In this document: one piece after another, positions 45,433 to 53,110 of the stretch
Layout of the letters: the number at the start of each line of letters is the position of its first letter
How positions within the stretch are numbered: the first letter of the stretch is position 1
Source of the DNA: Streptomyces sp. NBC_01116
Lineage (GTDB): Bacteria > Actinomycetota > Actinomycetes > Streptomycetales > Streptomycetaceae
Assembly (NCBI RefSeq): GCF_041435495.1
Contig: NZ_CP108644.1
Coordinates: 2,108,001 to 2,172,000, forward strand
Direction of reading: 5' to 3'
Length of the DNA: 64,000 nt
Notes under the pieces: generated by a model
The model's input: only the letters and a program-made list of their open reading frames with translations
The model's database searches: none
Told to the model about the DNA's origin: nothing
Position numbers and translations under genes: made by a program

Positions 45433-45743
45433 CGGGCGTCCTCGGCTCCGGAGAGGACGACGTCGATCAGGTCGCCGACGGTCTGGAAGGAGCGGCCGAC
45501 GAAGAGGTCGTCGGGCAGCGTGATGCCCAGCTCGTCCTCGATGCGGACCAGCATGCCGACGAAGCCGAGGGAGTTGACCCGCAGCAGCTTGCCGACGAGC
45601 GGTTCGGCGTCGTCGATGGCCTCCGGGCCGATGGGCAGGCGCGACTCCGCGATGACGACGCGTTTGACGGTGTCGCCGACCGCCGCTCGGTCGAGCCGCT
45701 CGGTGATCGGTGCGAGGGCCTCGGTCGTGTGGGACTGGGTCAT
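45429..45743 (-). CDS. Acyl carrier protein with NSL site
   Basis: A 104-residue carrier protein. The predicted attachment site is LLRVNSLGFVGMLVRIEDELGI, with Ser58 in N-S-L instead of D-S-L. The amphipathic helix after it is normal. An N-terminal extension of about 15 residues precedes helix 1. It is the first gene of a tightly coupled unit (carrier, TrpB-like, BtrH-carrier), and a repeat-rich spacer lies upstream. Carriers with this altered motif often have dedicated loading enzymes. Confidence 0.78.
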   Translation of the reverse strand: MTQSHTTEALAPITERLDRAAVGDTVKRVVIAESRLPIGPEAIDDAEPLVGKLLRVNSLGFVGMLVRIEDELGITLPDDLFVGRSFQTVGDLIDVVLSGAEDAR

Positions 45744-45787
45744 GACAACCTCTCGAAGATCGGTAAGGCGGGTGGCGCACGGGGCGC

Positions 45788-45902
45788 GGAATCCGGACGG
45801 GCGTGTACGCGGGTGGCGTGGACGGGCCCAGCACTCGGTGCGGGGGGGGGAATCCGGACGGGCGTGTACGCGGGTGGTGGCGTGGACGGGGTGTACGCGG
45901 TG
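45788..45902. repeat. Direct repeat in the 45.8-kb intergenic spacer
   Basis: A unit of about 29 bp (GGAATCCGGACGGGCGTGTA...) occurs at 45788 and again at 45849, 61 bp apart, with a truncated GTGTACGCGG copy near 45891. A run of ten G residues (45842-45850 and flank) lies between them. The spacer separates the ProA-SDR pair from the carrier/TrpB operon and may contain the promoter of the latter. Confidence 0.8.
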
Positions 45903-45969
45903 CGGGGCGCCGGGCGTTGACGGGGTGCGCCGAGGGTGGTGCGGTGGTGGCCGGCCGGGCCGGCCCGGG

Positions 45970-47247
45970 TCAGTCCCGCAGTTGGCCGTCGGCCTCGACC
46001 ACCCAGGAGCTGGTGACCAGCGCCCCGAGCGTGACCGGACCGCGGACGTGCAGCCGGCCGGTGGCGATGGCGATCTCGGCGCCGAGGCCGAGCTTGGGTC
46101 CGTCGTGCAGACGCAGGGACCCGTTGACGACGACCATGGCCGCGTCGATCCGGCGGGCGAACTCCCGGGCGACCTCGCCGTCCCGGGCGATGATGCCCTC
46201 GGTGTGCTGTGAGCCGTGGGTGCGGACGAACGCGGCGGCGGCCGCCGGGCCGGAGACCGGACGCAGTCCGATCACGGGGTCGAGGAACTCCCGCCCCAGG
46301 TCGTACGGTTCCAGTGGTTCGGTGCGCCAGGACCCGCCCGCGACCGGGGCCGGGGCCGGTACGGAGGGATCGAGACGCACGGTGAGGTCCGCGGCGTCCC
46401 GTTCGCACGCGCCGAGCAGGGCGGCCAGGTAGTCCTCGGCGATCTCCTCGTCGACGAGGACCATCTCCACCGAGGTGCAGCCGGCCGGTTCGGGGATCTT
46501 GCTGTTCAGCGTGGCGCGGGCGGCCAGTTCGAGGTCGGCGCTGCGGTGCACGTACAGGTGGTTGACGCCGCCGCCGCTGGCGATCAGCGGGATGGAGCTG
46601 GAGCTGCGGCAGTAGTCGATCAGGGAGGGGCTGCCGCGCGGGATGAGGACGTCGACCTGGTCGGGGCGGGCCAGGATCCCCTTCATCAGGGAGCGGTCGG
46701 GGTCGTCCAGGACCGTGACGAGGCCCGTCGGCAGCCCTGCCGCCCTGAGCGCCGCCTTGGCGGTCTCGGCGAGCCGGGCGTCGGTGGCCGCGCTCTCCTT
46801 GCCGCCGCGCAGCAGGACCGCGTTGCCGACGGAGACCGGGAGCAGCGCCCCGTCGACGGTCACGGTGGGCCGCGCCTCGTAGATCATGAAGGCGACGCCG
46901 AGCGGCTTGCGGACCCGGCGCAGGACGCCCCAGTCGCCGGCCGGTATCTCCGGTGGGTCGGCGAGGACGACGGGGAGTTCGCGGGCGATGGTCCCGGTGA
47001 GGGCGACCATGGCCGCGAGGTGGTCGTCGGTGAGGCGCAGCCGGTCGACCAGGGTGGGCGGAAGGCCGCGGGCCTCGGCGCGGTCGATGTCGACACGGTT
47101 GGCGGCCCGGATGTCGGCCCAGCCCTCGGTGAGGTGGGCGGCCAGTTCGTGGCAGTAGCGGGTGTAGGCGGGGTCACCGGTCGGCGGGGCGGCGTCGAGG
47201 GCCGCGCGTGCCTGGTCGAGGATCTGCTCGGGCATGGGCGCGTTCAC
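45970..47247 (-). CDS. ProA-like glutamate-5-semialdehyde dehydrogenase
   Basis: A 425-residue aldehyde-dehydrogenase-superfamily protein closely resembling gamma-glutamyl phosphate reductase. GVLRRVRKPLGVAFMIYEARPTVTVDGALL, LLRGGKESAATDARL, PRGSPSLIDYC and the catalytic Cys257 in NSKIPEPAGCTSVEMVLVDE are all present. No glutamate kinase (ProB) gene is in the window. It may therefore supply glutamate semialdehyde/P5C from housekeeping acyl phosphate, or reduce another acyl phosphate or carrier thioester. GTG 47247 makes a GTGA overlap with the SDR stop; ATG 47235 is the alternative. Confidence 0.87.
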   Translation of the reverse strand: MNAPMPEQILDQARAALDAAPPTGDPAYTRYCHELAAHLTEGWADIRAANRVDIDRAEARGLPPTLVDRLRLTDDHLAAMVALTGTIARELPVVLADPPEIPAGDWGVLRRVRKPLGVAFMIYEARPTVTVDGALLPVSVGNAVLLRGGKESAATDARLAETAKAALRAAGLPTGLVTVLDDPDRSLMKGILARPDQVDVLIPRGSPSLIDYCRSSSSIPLIASGGGVNHLYVHRSADLELAARATLNSKIPEPAGCTSVEMVLVDEEIAEDYLAALLGACERDAADLTVRLDPSVPAPAPVAGGSWRTEPLEPYDLGREFLDPVIGLRPVSGPAAAAAFVRTHGSQHTEGIIARDGEVAREFARRIDAAMVVVNGSLRLHDGPKLGLGAEIAIATGRLHVRGPVTLGALVTSSWVVEADGQLRD

Positions 47248-47981
47248 CACATGAACTGGCCACCGTCGATGATCAGTTTCTGACCATTGACGTAGGTGGC
47301 TGCCGGGCCGACGAGGAAGGCGAGGCCGTCGGCGACGTCCTCGACCGTTCCCATGCGGCGGGTGGGGATCTCGTCGAGGGTCTGCGCCATGCGCTCCGGG
47401 TCGTCCAGGCGCCAGCGGGTGCGCAGTTCCTCGGTGTCGATCATGCCGGGGATCAGGCAGTTGACCCGGACGGCGGGGGCGAGCTCCAGGGCCAGGCACT
47501 TGGTGAACTGGAGCAGGCCGGCCTTGCTGGCGCAGTAGTTGATGCCGTCGACGCGGGGCCGGATGCCGGTGGTCGCGCCGACGTTGACGATCGAGCCGCC
47601 GCCGGCGTCGATCATCGCCGGTGCGAGGGCCCGGGTCAGCCGGAACGGGCCGGTGAGGTTGGTGTCGAGGACCGTGGTCCAGTCCTCGTCGCTCATCTCC
47701 AGGAAGGGGCGGTCGATGTTGCGTCCGGCGTTGTTGACCAGGACCGCGGGTGCGCCGTGCTCCGCCAGGACCCGGGCGGCGGCGTCGGCCACCGCCGGGC
47801 CGTCGGCCAGGTCGACCTGGAGGGCGGTGAGTCCGGGGTTGTCCACCTCGGCCTTCTCGGCGGACTCCCGGTCGTGGGCGTAGAAGGCGACGACCCGGTG
47901 GCCCATGCCGATCAGCCGTCGGCTGAGAGCCAGTCCGATTCCTCGCGTTCCGCCGGTGACGACAGCAAGTGGTTCCGGCAT
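47244..47981 (-). CDS. Short-chain dehydrogenase/reductase
   Basis: A 245-residue classical SDR. TGGTRGIGLALSRRL is the nucleotide-binding loop, NNAGRN is the structural NNAG motif, and YCASKAGLLQF gives the catalytic Tyr/Lys with the Ser supplied by the preceding strand. The layout resembles FabG-type ketoreductases. ATG 47981 has GAGGAG upstream on the coding strand. Directly coupled to the ProA-like gene, so the two may process the same aldehyde or keto intermediate. It is the first gene of this pair. Confidence 0.9.
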   Translation of the reverse strand: MPEPLAVVTGGTRGIGLALSRRLIGMGHRVVAFYAHDRESAEKAEVDNPGLTALQVDLADGPAVADAAARVLAEHGAPAVLVNNAGRNIDRPFLEMSDEDWTTVLDTNLTGPFRLTRALAPAMIDAGGGSIVNVGATTGIRPRVDGINYCASKAGLLQFTKCLALELAPAVRVNCLIPGMIDTEELRTRWRLDDPERMAQTLDEIPTRRMGTVEDVADGLAFLVGPAATYVNGQKLIIDGGQFMW

Positions 47982-48263
47982 GCGGGCTCCTCGAATGTCG
48001 CTTGAATGTTCGGACCGAACGAGCACCGCCATTTTATGGAGAGACGTTCACGGGCGGTCAACGCATTCGATCGGCCCGTTCATTCGGGCGCGCGATGGCC
48101 GAAGCGGCTATGCGAATCCCCTATGGGGCCATAGGGAAAGGAGAAGAGCGCAGCGGGCGACGCGGCACCGGCGTGCGGCCGGCGGTGTCATGGTTTTCGC
48201 ATGCGCACGCGAGCCTGTACGTATACGCAACGCATGCGTTCAGGATCGCGTGCGCACGCGGTG

Positions 48264-48812
48264 TCACTGGTCGCGCATGCGGGCCGTGTAGCGCCGGGAC
48301 TTCGTGCGGTTGCCGCACAGCCGCATCGAGCACCAGCGGCGGCTGTGGTTCTTGGACGCGTCCCAGAACGCGCCGCGGCAGGTGTGCTCCGCGCACCTCT
48401 TGAGGCGGTGGATCTGCCCGGTCAGCACCAGCTCCGCCCAGGCGACGGCCAGCAGCGCCATCGCCCGCCGGGCGGGCGGCAGCGCGGGGTCGGGGACCAG
48501 GGCCTGTCCGCCGGGGCGCGCTCCGGTCAGCGTGACCAGGACGGGCACCTCGGCCAGCACGGCGTCGGCGAGCGCCAGCGGGTGCGGGGCCACCGGGTCC
48601 GTCTCGCCCAGCGCCTCGCGGAAGCCGGCCCGCAGGTCGAGGAAGGCGCGGTGCTCGGCGGCGGTGAGGCGGGGTTCGTCCCCGGTCGGCAGGTGCCCGG
48701 CCAGCCAGCGGGCGAGGTCGGCCGGCTCCTGGACGTCGTCCTCGCCGCTCTCCAGGTCGACCGTGTTGAGGAACTCCTCGATCAGCCGGGCGGCGACAGG
48801 GGTCTCGATCAT
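48264..48812 (-). CDS. CGNR zinc finger regulator (ABATE domain)
   Basis: A 182-residue protein. The N-terminal ABATE-type ligand domain is followed by a C-terminal zinc finger, CAEHTCRGAFWDASKNHSRRWCSMRLCGNR, with the family-defining CGNR. Such proteins are considered transcription regulators. ATG 48812 begins MIETPVAARLIEEFLNTVD. It is divergent from the MFS exporter gene, with three copies of a CCTATC(A/G)A motif between them. It therefore probably regulates the exporter, and perhaps the kamA operon, by sensing a pathway molecule. Confidence 0.85.
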   Translation of the reverse strand: MIETPVAARLIEEFLNTVDLESGEDDVQEPADLARWLAGHLPTGDEPRLTAAEHRAFLDLRAGFREALGETDPVAPHPLALADAVLAEVPVLVTLTGARPGGQALVPDPALPPARRAMALLAVAWAELVLTGQIHRLKRCAEHTCRGAFWDASKNHSRRWCSMRLCGNRTKSRRYTARMRDQ

Positions 48813-48849
48813 GGCGTGCCACCTTCCGGTCAACTTCCGATCAACGATG

Positions 48850-48914
48850 CCTATCGACCATTGAATCATCTTGATAGGTGAATCGCCGTTGTGGATGTCG
48901 CCTCAGCCTATCAA
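48850..48914. promoter_or_regulatory. Triple CCTATCRA motif between CGNR and MFS genes
   Basis: CCTATCGA at 48850-48857, its inverted form TTGATAGG at 48871-48878, and CCTATCAA at 48907-48914. The last two are exact reverse complements. The 140-nt region is markedly AT-rich. A further CCTATCG occurs at 50354-50360 before the radical SAM gene. Candidate operator of the CGNR regulator (inference). Confidence 0.55.
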
Positions 48915-48952
48915 TGCCATACTGACCACCTAAAGACCTTCGGAGGTTAGGC

Positions 48953-50269
48953 ATGGACGAGACGCCGGCAACCCACCCGTCCGGCAGCGTGGCGGTCGAC
49001 ACATCCACCGACGAGCGGCCCCGCCCTGACGGCGCGGAGAGCAAGGACCGAGGCGGGCGCAACACCGCCGTCCTGGTGAGCTTCACCGCGATCACCAACC
49101 TCGCCGACGGCGTCACCAAGGTGGTGCTGCCGCTGATGGCGACCCGGCTGACCGACTCCCCCGCCCAGGTGGCGGGCGTCGGCCTCACGCTGACCCTCCC
49201 CTGGCTGCTGGTGGCCCTGCACGTCGGCGTGCTGGTGGACCGCTTCGACCGGCGGCTGCTGCTGTGGCTCGCGGACGGCGTGCGGATGGCCGTCGTGGGC
49301 GTCCTGCTCCTCCTCAGCACGTCCGGCACCGTGACCATCACCGCCCTGTACGCGGCCGGCCTGGCCCTGGGCGTCGCCGAGGTGGTCGCCCTGACCTCGG
49401 CCGCCACTCTCGTGCCGGCCGCCGTGCCGCGCGCGGGCCAGGAACGGGCCAACGCCTGGGTGGCCGGGGCCGAGACCGCGTGCAACGAGTTCTGCGGCCC
49501 CTTCGTCGGCGGCCTCCTCGTCGCCGCCGGGGCGAGCATCGCGCTCGGCTGGACCGGTGTGGGCTATCTGATCGGCACGGCGATCCTGGTCTTCCTGGTC
49601 GGCCGCTTCAAGCCGCAGCGCGACGACGCCAAGCCGGCGGGCACGGTCAACCAGCGCATCGCCGAGGGCGTCCGCTTCCTGTGGCAGCAGCGTCTGCTGC
49701 GGCTGATGGCGCTCTCCCTGACCGTGCTCTCCGCCTGCTGGGGTGCCTGGCTGGCCCTGATGCCGCTGATCGCCACGGCCCACATGGGCCTCGACGCCCG
49801 CGGTTACGGCATCCTGCTCAGCGCTCTGGGCGCCGGCGGCCTGCTCGGCGCGCTCACCGTCACCACCATCAACCGGCTGCTGGGCCGCCGGTGGTCGATG
49901 TTCGCCGATCTGCTCGGCACCGCCGCCATGGTGGCCACGCCCGTCTTCTCCACCGATCTGTGGGTCGTCGCCACCGGCGCCTTCCTCGGCGGTATGGGCG
50001 GCATCCTCTGGACGGTCAACTCCCGCACCATCAGCCAGCGGCTCGTCGACGGCGGCATGCTCGGCCGCTACAACGCCGCGGCCCGCCTCTTCAGCTGGGG
50101 GGCCATGCCGGTGGGGGCCGGACTCGTGGGCGTGCTCGCCGAGTGGTTCGGCATCCGGGCCGCCTTCATGGTCTTCACCGTCGCCACCCTGGTGATCATC
50201 GTCCCGTTCCTGCGGACCGTCACGCCCAGGGCGCTGGCCGAGGTGGACCGGCAGGGCGCGAACGCCTGA
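48953..50269 (+). CDS. MFS transporter, probable product exporter
   Basis: A 438-residue major facilitator with about 12 predicted membrane segments, starting VLVSFTAITNLADGVTKVVLPLMATRLT. The loop 2-3 region (VLVDRFDRRLLLWLADGVR) matches the MFS D-R-x-x-R-R motif. The first 40 residues are hydrophilic. CGGAGGTT lies about 6 nt before the ATG. Divergent from the CGNR regulator. As the only transporter inside the cluster, it is the likely efflux or self-resistance protein. Confidence 0.88.
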   Translation: MDETPATHPSGSVAVDTSTDERPRPDGAESKDRGGRNTAVLVSFTAITNLADGVTKVVLPLMATRLTDSPAQVAGVGLTLTLPWLLVALHVGVLVDRFDRRLLLWLADGVRMAVVGVLLLLSTSGTVTITALYAAGLALGVAEVVALTSAATLVPAAVPRAGQERANAWVAGAETACNEFCGPFVGGLLVAAGASIALGWTGVGYLIGTAILVFLVGRFKPQRDDAKPAGTVNQRIAEGVRFLWQQRLLRLMALSLTVLSACWGAWLALMPLIATAHMGLDARGYGILLSALGAGGLLGALTVTTINRLLGRRWSMFADLLGTAAMVATPVFSTDLWVVATGAFLGGMGGILWTVNSRTISQRLVDGGMLGRYNAAARLFSWGAMPVGAGLVGVLAEWFGIRAAFMVFTVATLVIIVPFLRTVTPRALAEVDRQGANA

Positions 50270-50358
50270 CCTCCTCGGGCGGGCTCCGCGCGAGGTCTCG
50301 CACGCCCCGCCGCGCGAAACCCCGCGCGATTCGTTATTCGGGCATCGCGAGCGCCTAT

Positions 50359-50394
50359 CGGCCGACCACCGATTCTCCTACCGGTGGTCGGCCG
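50359..50394 (+). terminator. 13-bp hairpin between MFS and radical SAM genes
   Basis: A perfect stem pairs 50359-50371 (CGGCCGACCACCG) with 50382-50394, with a 10-nt loop. It is 90 nt after the MFS stop and 60 nt before the next start. It could be a terminator or a 5' leader structure. Confidence 0.6.
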
Positions 50395-50453
50395 CCGGCT
50401 TCTAGGGTGGATAAGTCACCAACCTTCTCACCACCCCAGCAGGAGGAAGTCGC

Positions 50454-51833
50454 ATGCCCTCGATATCCCCCACCGTATGGGAAAAAGAGCGCTTCCGAGC
50501 ATTCGGTGCACGCCATGTCGACGAAATCGCCGACCGGTTCGGAATCCCCGGGAACATCGCTCGTTCCATCCGCGTCCTGTCGAGCGTGCTGCCCTTCCGC
50601 GTCAACGAATACGTCCTGTCGGAACTCGTCGACTGGGACAATGTTCCGGACGACCCGATCTTCCAGATGGTGTTCCCGCAGAGCGGCATGCTGACGGGCG
50701 AGGACGAGCAGCGGCTGGCCCCTCTCGTCGACGACCCCACCCGCAAGAAGGAGCTGCGCCTGGCCGTGCAGCAGATCCGCAGCGGGCTCAACCCGCACCC
50801 CTCCGGCCAGAAGCAGCTCAACGTACCGACCCTCGACGGCGACCAGGTCCCCGGCATCCAGCACAAGTACCGCGAGACGGTCCTGTACTTCCCCGGCCAG
50901 GGCCAGACCTGCCACTCCTACTGCACCTACTGCTTCCGCTGGGCCCAGTTCGTCGGCGACGCCGACCTCCGCTTCGCCGCCCCCGACCCCGGCGGTCTCG
51001 TCGAGTACCTGGGCCACCACCCCGAGGTGGACGACGTCCTGGTGACCGGCGGCGACCCGATGATCATGTCGACGGACCGGCTCCGCAGCCACCTGGAGCC
51101 GCTGCTCGCCGTGGACACCGTGCGCACCGTGCGGATCGGCACGAAGTCCGTCGCGTACTGGCCGCAGCGCTTCACCACCGACGCGGACGCCGACGAGGTC
51201 CTGCGGCTGTTCGAGCAGGTCGTCGCCTCCGGCCGCAACCTCGCCGTCATGATGCACTTCACGCACCCGCGCGAGCTGGAGTCCGAGACGGCGCGCCGGG
51301 CCGTGGCCCGGATCCGTTCCACCGGCGCGCTCGCCTACTGCCAGGCGCCCATGGTCGCGCACGTCAACGACGACGCGGAGGCGTGGAGCGCCCTGTGGCG
51401 GGCCGAACTGGCCGTCGGCGCCGTGCCCTACTACACGTTCGTGGAGCGGGACACCGGCCCGTACGACTACTTCAAGGTGCCGCTCGCCCGTGCGCACGAG
51501 ATCTTCCGCACCGCCTACCGCACGCTCCCCGGTCTGGCACGCACCGTGCGGGGGCCCGTCATGTCCGCCACGCCCGGGAAGGTCCTGGTCGACGGGGTCG
51601 AGGAGACGGCGCAGGGCCGCTTCTTCCAGCTGCGGTTGCTCCAGGCCCGCGACCCCCGGCTCGTGGGCCGCCCGTTCCGCGCGCACTACTCGGACAGCGC
51701 CGCCTGGCTGGACGACCTCCGGCTCGCCGCCGACACCCCGGCCGACATCGCCGCGGCCGTCAAGGGCTCGCCGCTCCCCTTCTCCGCGGACCTGGACGCG
51801 CGGATCCTGGAGCAGGAGCTGGTCCATGCCTGA
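50454..51833 (+). CDS. KamA-family radical SAM aminomutase-like enzyme
   Basis: A 459-residue enzyme with the CxxxCxxC SAM cluster at Cys153, Cys157 and Cys160 (CHSYCTYC). VLVTGGDPMIMS and RIGTKSVAYWPQRF are lysine-2,3-aminomutase-like segments. The PLP lysine loop of classical KamA (PGGGGK) is replaced by SATPGK, and the C-terminal zinc cysteines of KamA are absent. It is therefore a divergent member that may move an amino group of lysine, glutamate, arginine or another amino acid. AGGAGGAAG gives a perfect ribosome-binding site. It overlaps the aminotransferase gene by 8 nt. Confidence 0.83.
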   Translation: MPSISPTVWEKERFRAFGARHVDEIADRFGIPGNIARSIRVLSSVLPFRVNEYVLSELVDWDNVPDDPIFQMVFPQSGMLTGEDEQRLAPLVDDPTRKKELRLAVQQIRSGLNPHPSGQKQLNVPTLDGDQVPGIQHKYRETVLYFPGQGQTCHSYCTYCFRWAQFVGDADLRFAAPDPGGLVEYLGHHPEVDDVLVTGGDPMIMSTDRLRSHLEPLLAVDTVRTVRIGTKSVAYWPQRFTTDADADEVLRLFEQVVASGRNLAVMMHFTHPRELESETARRAVARIRSTGALAYCQAPMVAHVNDDAEAWSALWRAELAVGAVPYYTFVERDTGPYDYFKVPLARAHEIFRTAYRTLPGLARTVRGPVMSATPGKVLVDGVEETAQGRFFQLRLLQARDPRLVGRPFRAHYSDSAAWLDDLRLAADTPADIAAAVKGSPLPFSADLDARILEQELVHA

Positions 51834-53109
51834 GACACCGGCCTGGCGCACCTCGCCCAACCTCGCCCTCAACCAGCTGGTGGCCGAACGCCGCGCGGCC
51901 GGCGAGGACATCGTGCACCTGGGCTTCGGCGAGTCGCGGCTGCCCGCCTTCGGCCCCCTCGCCGAAGCCCTGGCCCGCGGCGCGCACCGCAACGCCTACG
52001 GCCCGGTGGCCGGAAGCCCCGACGTCCGCCGTGCCCTCGCCGGCTACTTCGAGCGGCGCGGGCTGCCCACCACCGCCGACCAGATCGTCGTCGGCCCCGG
52101 CAGCAAACCCCTGCTGATGGCCCTTCAGCACGTGCTGCCCGGCGATGTGCTGCTGCCCCGCCCGGCCTGGAACTCCTACGCGCCGCAGGCCCGGCTCGCG
52201 GGCCGGAAGGCGTACGGCGTGCCGATCCCGGCCGTGTGCGGCGGCGTGCCCGACCCGGTCGCCCTGCGCGAGACCGTCCGCGCCGCCCGTGCGTCGGGAG
52301 GTGACCCGCGCACCGTGATCCTGACCCTGCCGGACAACCCGACGGGCACCCTCGCCCCGCCGGAGCTGGTGCGCGAGCTCTGCGCGGTCGCCGAGGAGCT
52401 GGACCTCGTCATCGTCTCGGACGAGATCTACCGGGACATCGTGCACGATCCGGCCACCCCGTTCCTCAGCCCGGCGGAAGTGGCCCCGCACCGCACGGTC
52501 GTCACCACCGGCCTCTCCAAGTCCCTGGCGCTGGGGGGCTGGCGGATCGGCGCCTGCCGGCTGCCGGGCGACGCGTGGGGCGAGCGGATCCGCGACGGCG
52601 TGGTCTCGGTGGCCAGCGAGGTCTGGTCGACCCTGGCCGGCCCGATGCAGGAGGTCGCGGCGTACGCCTTCGACGAGCCCCCGGAGATCCGCGCCCGGCT
52701 CGCCGCCTGTGCCCGGCTGCACGGGGTGCTGGCCCGGGAGGTCCACCGGATCGTCACCGCCGCCGGGGCGCTCTGCCGCCCGCCCACCGGAGGGTTCTAC
52801 GTCTACCCCGACTTCGAGCCGCTCCGGGAGCGGCTGGCCACGCTCGGCGTCACCGACTCCCCCTCCCTCCAGCGCCATCTCCTGGACGCGTACGGCGTGC
52901 TGGTCCTGGCCGGACACCACCTCGGCGACGACGAGGGCGCCCTGCGCTTCAAGGCGGCCACCAGCATGCTGTACGGCGACACCGCCGAGGAGCAGGAGGA
53001 GGCACTGGCGTCCGACGACCCGCTCGGCCTGCCGCACGTGGCGAGCGTGCTGAAGCACATCGACGACGCGTTCACCGCACTGCGCGGACAGCGACGCGGG
53101 CGTCCCTGA
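51826..53109 (+). CDS. Class I/II PLP-dependent aminotransferase
   Basis: A 427-residue fold-type I enzyme. YGPVAGSPDVRRALAGYFERRG is the N-terminal substrate-binding region. LPDNPTG contains the PLP-ring Asn, and IVSDEIYRDI the Asp and Tyr. TTGLSKSLALGGWRIG supplies the internal aldimine Lys, and PPTGGFYVYPDF the C-terminal domain. It follows the aminomutase with overlapping ends, so it probably acts on the aminomutase product or its keto form. Confidence 0.9.
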   Translation: MPETPAWRTSPNLALNQLVAERRAAGEDIVHLGFGESRLPAFGPLAEALARGAHRNAYGPVAGSPDVRRALAGYFERRGLPTTADQIVVGPGSKPLLMALQHVLPGDVLLPRPAWNSYAPQARLAGRKAYGVPIPAVCGGVPDPVALRETVRAARASGGDPRTVILTLPDNPTGTLAPPELVRELCAVAEELDLVIVSDEIYRDIVHDPATPFLSPAEVAPHRTVVTTGLSKSLALGGWRIGACRLPGDAWGERIRDGVVSVASEVWSTLAGPMQEVAAYAFDEPPEIRARLAACARLHGVLAREVHRIVTAAGALCRPPTGGFYVYPDFEPLRERLATLGVTDSPSLQRHLLDAYGVLVLAGHHLGDDEGALRFKAATSMLYGDTAEEQEEALASDDPLGLPHVASVLKHIDDAFTALRGQRRGRP

Positions 53110-53110
53110 C

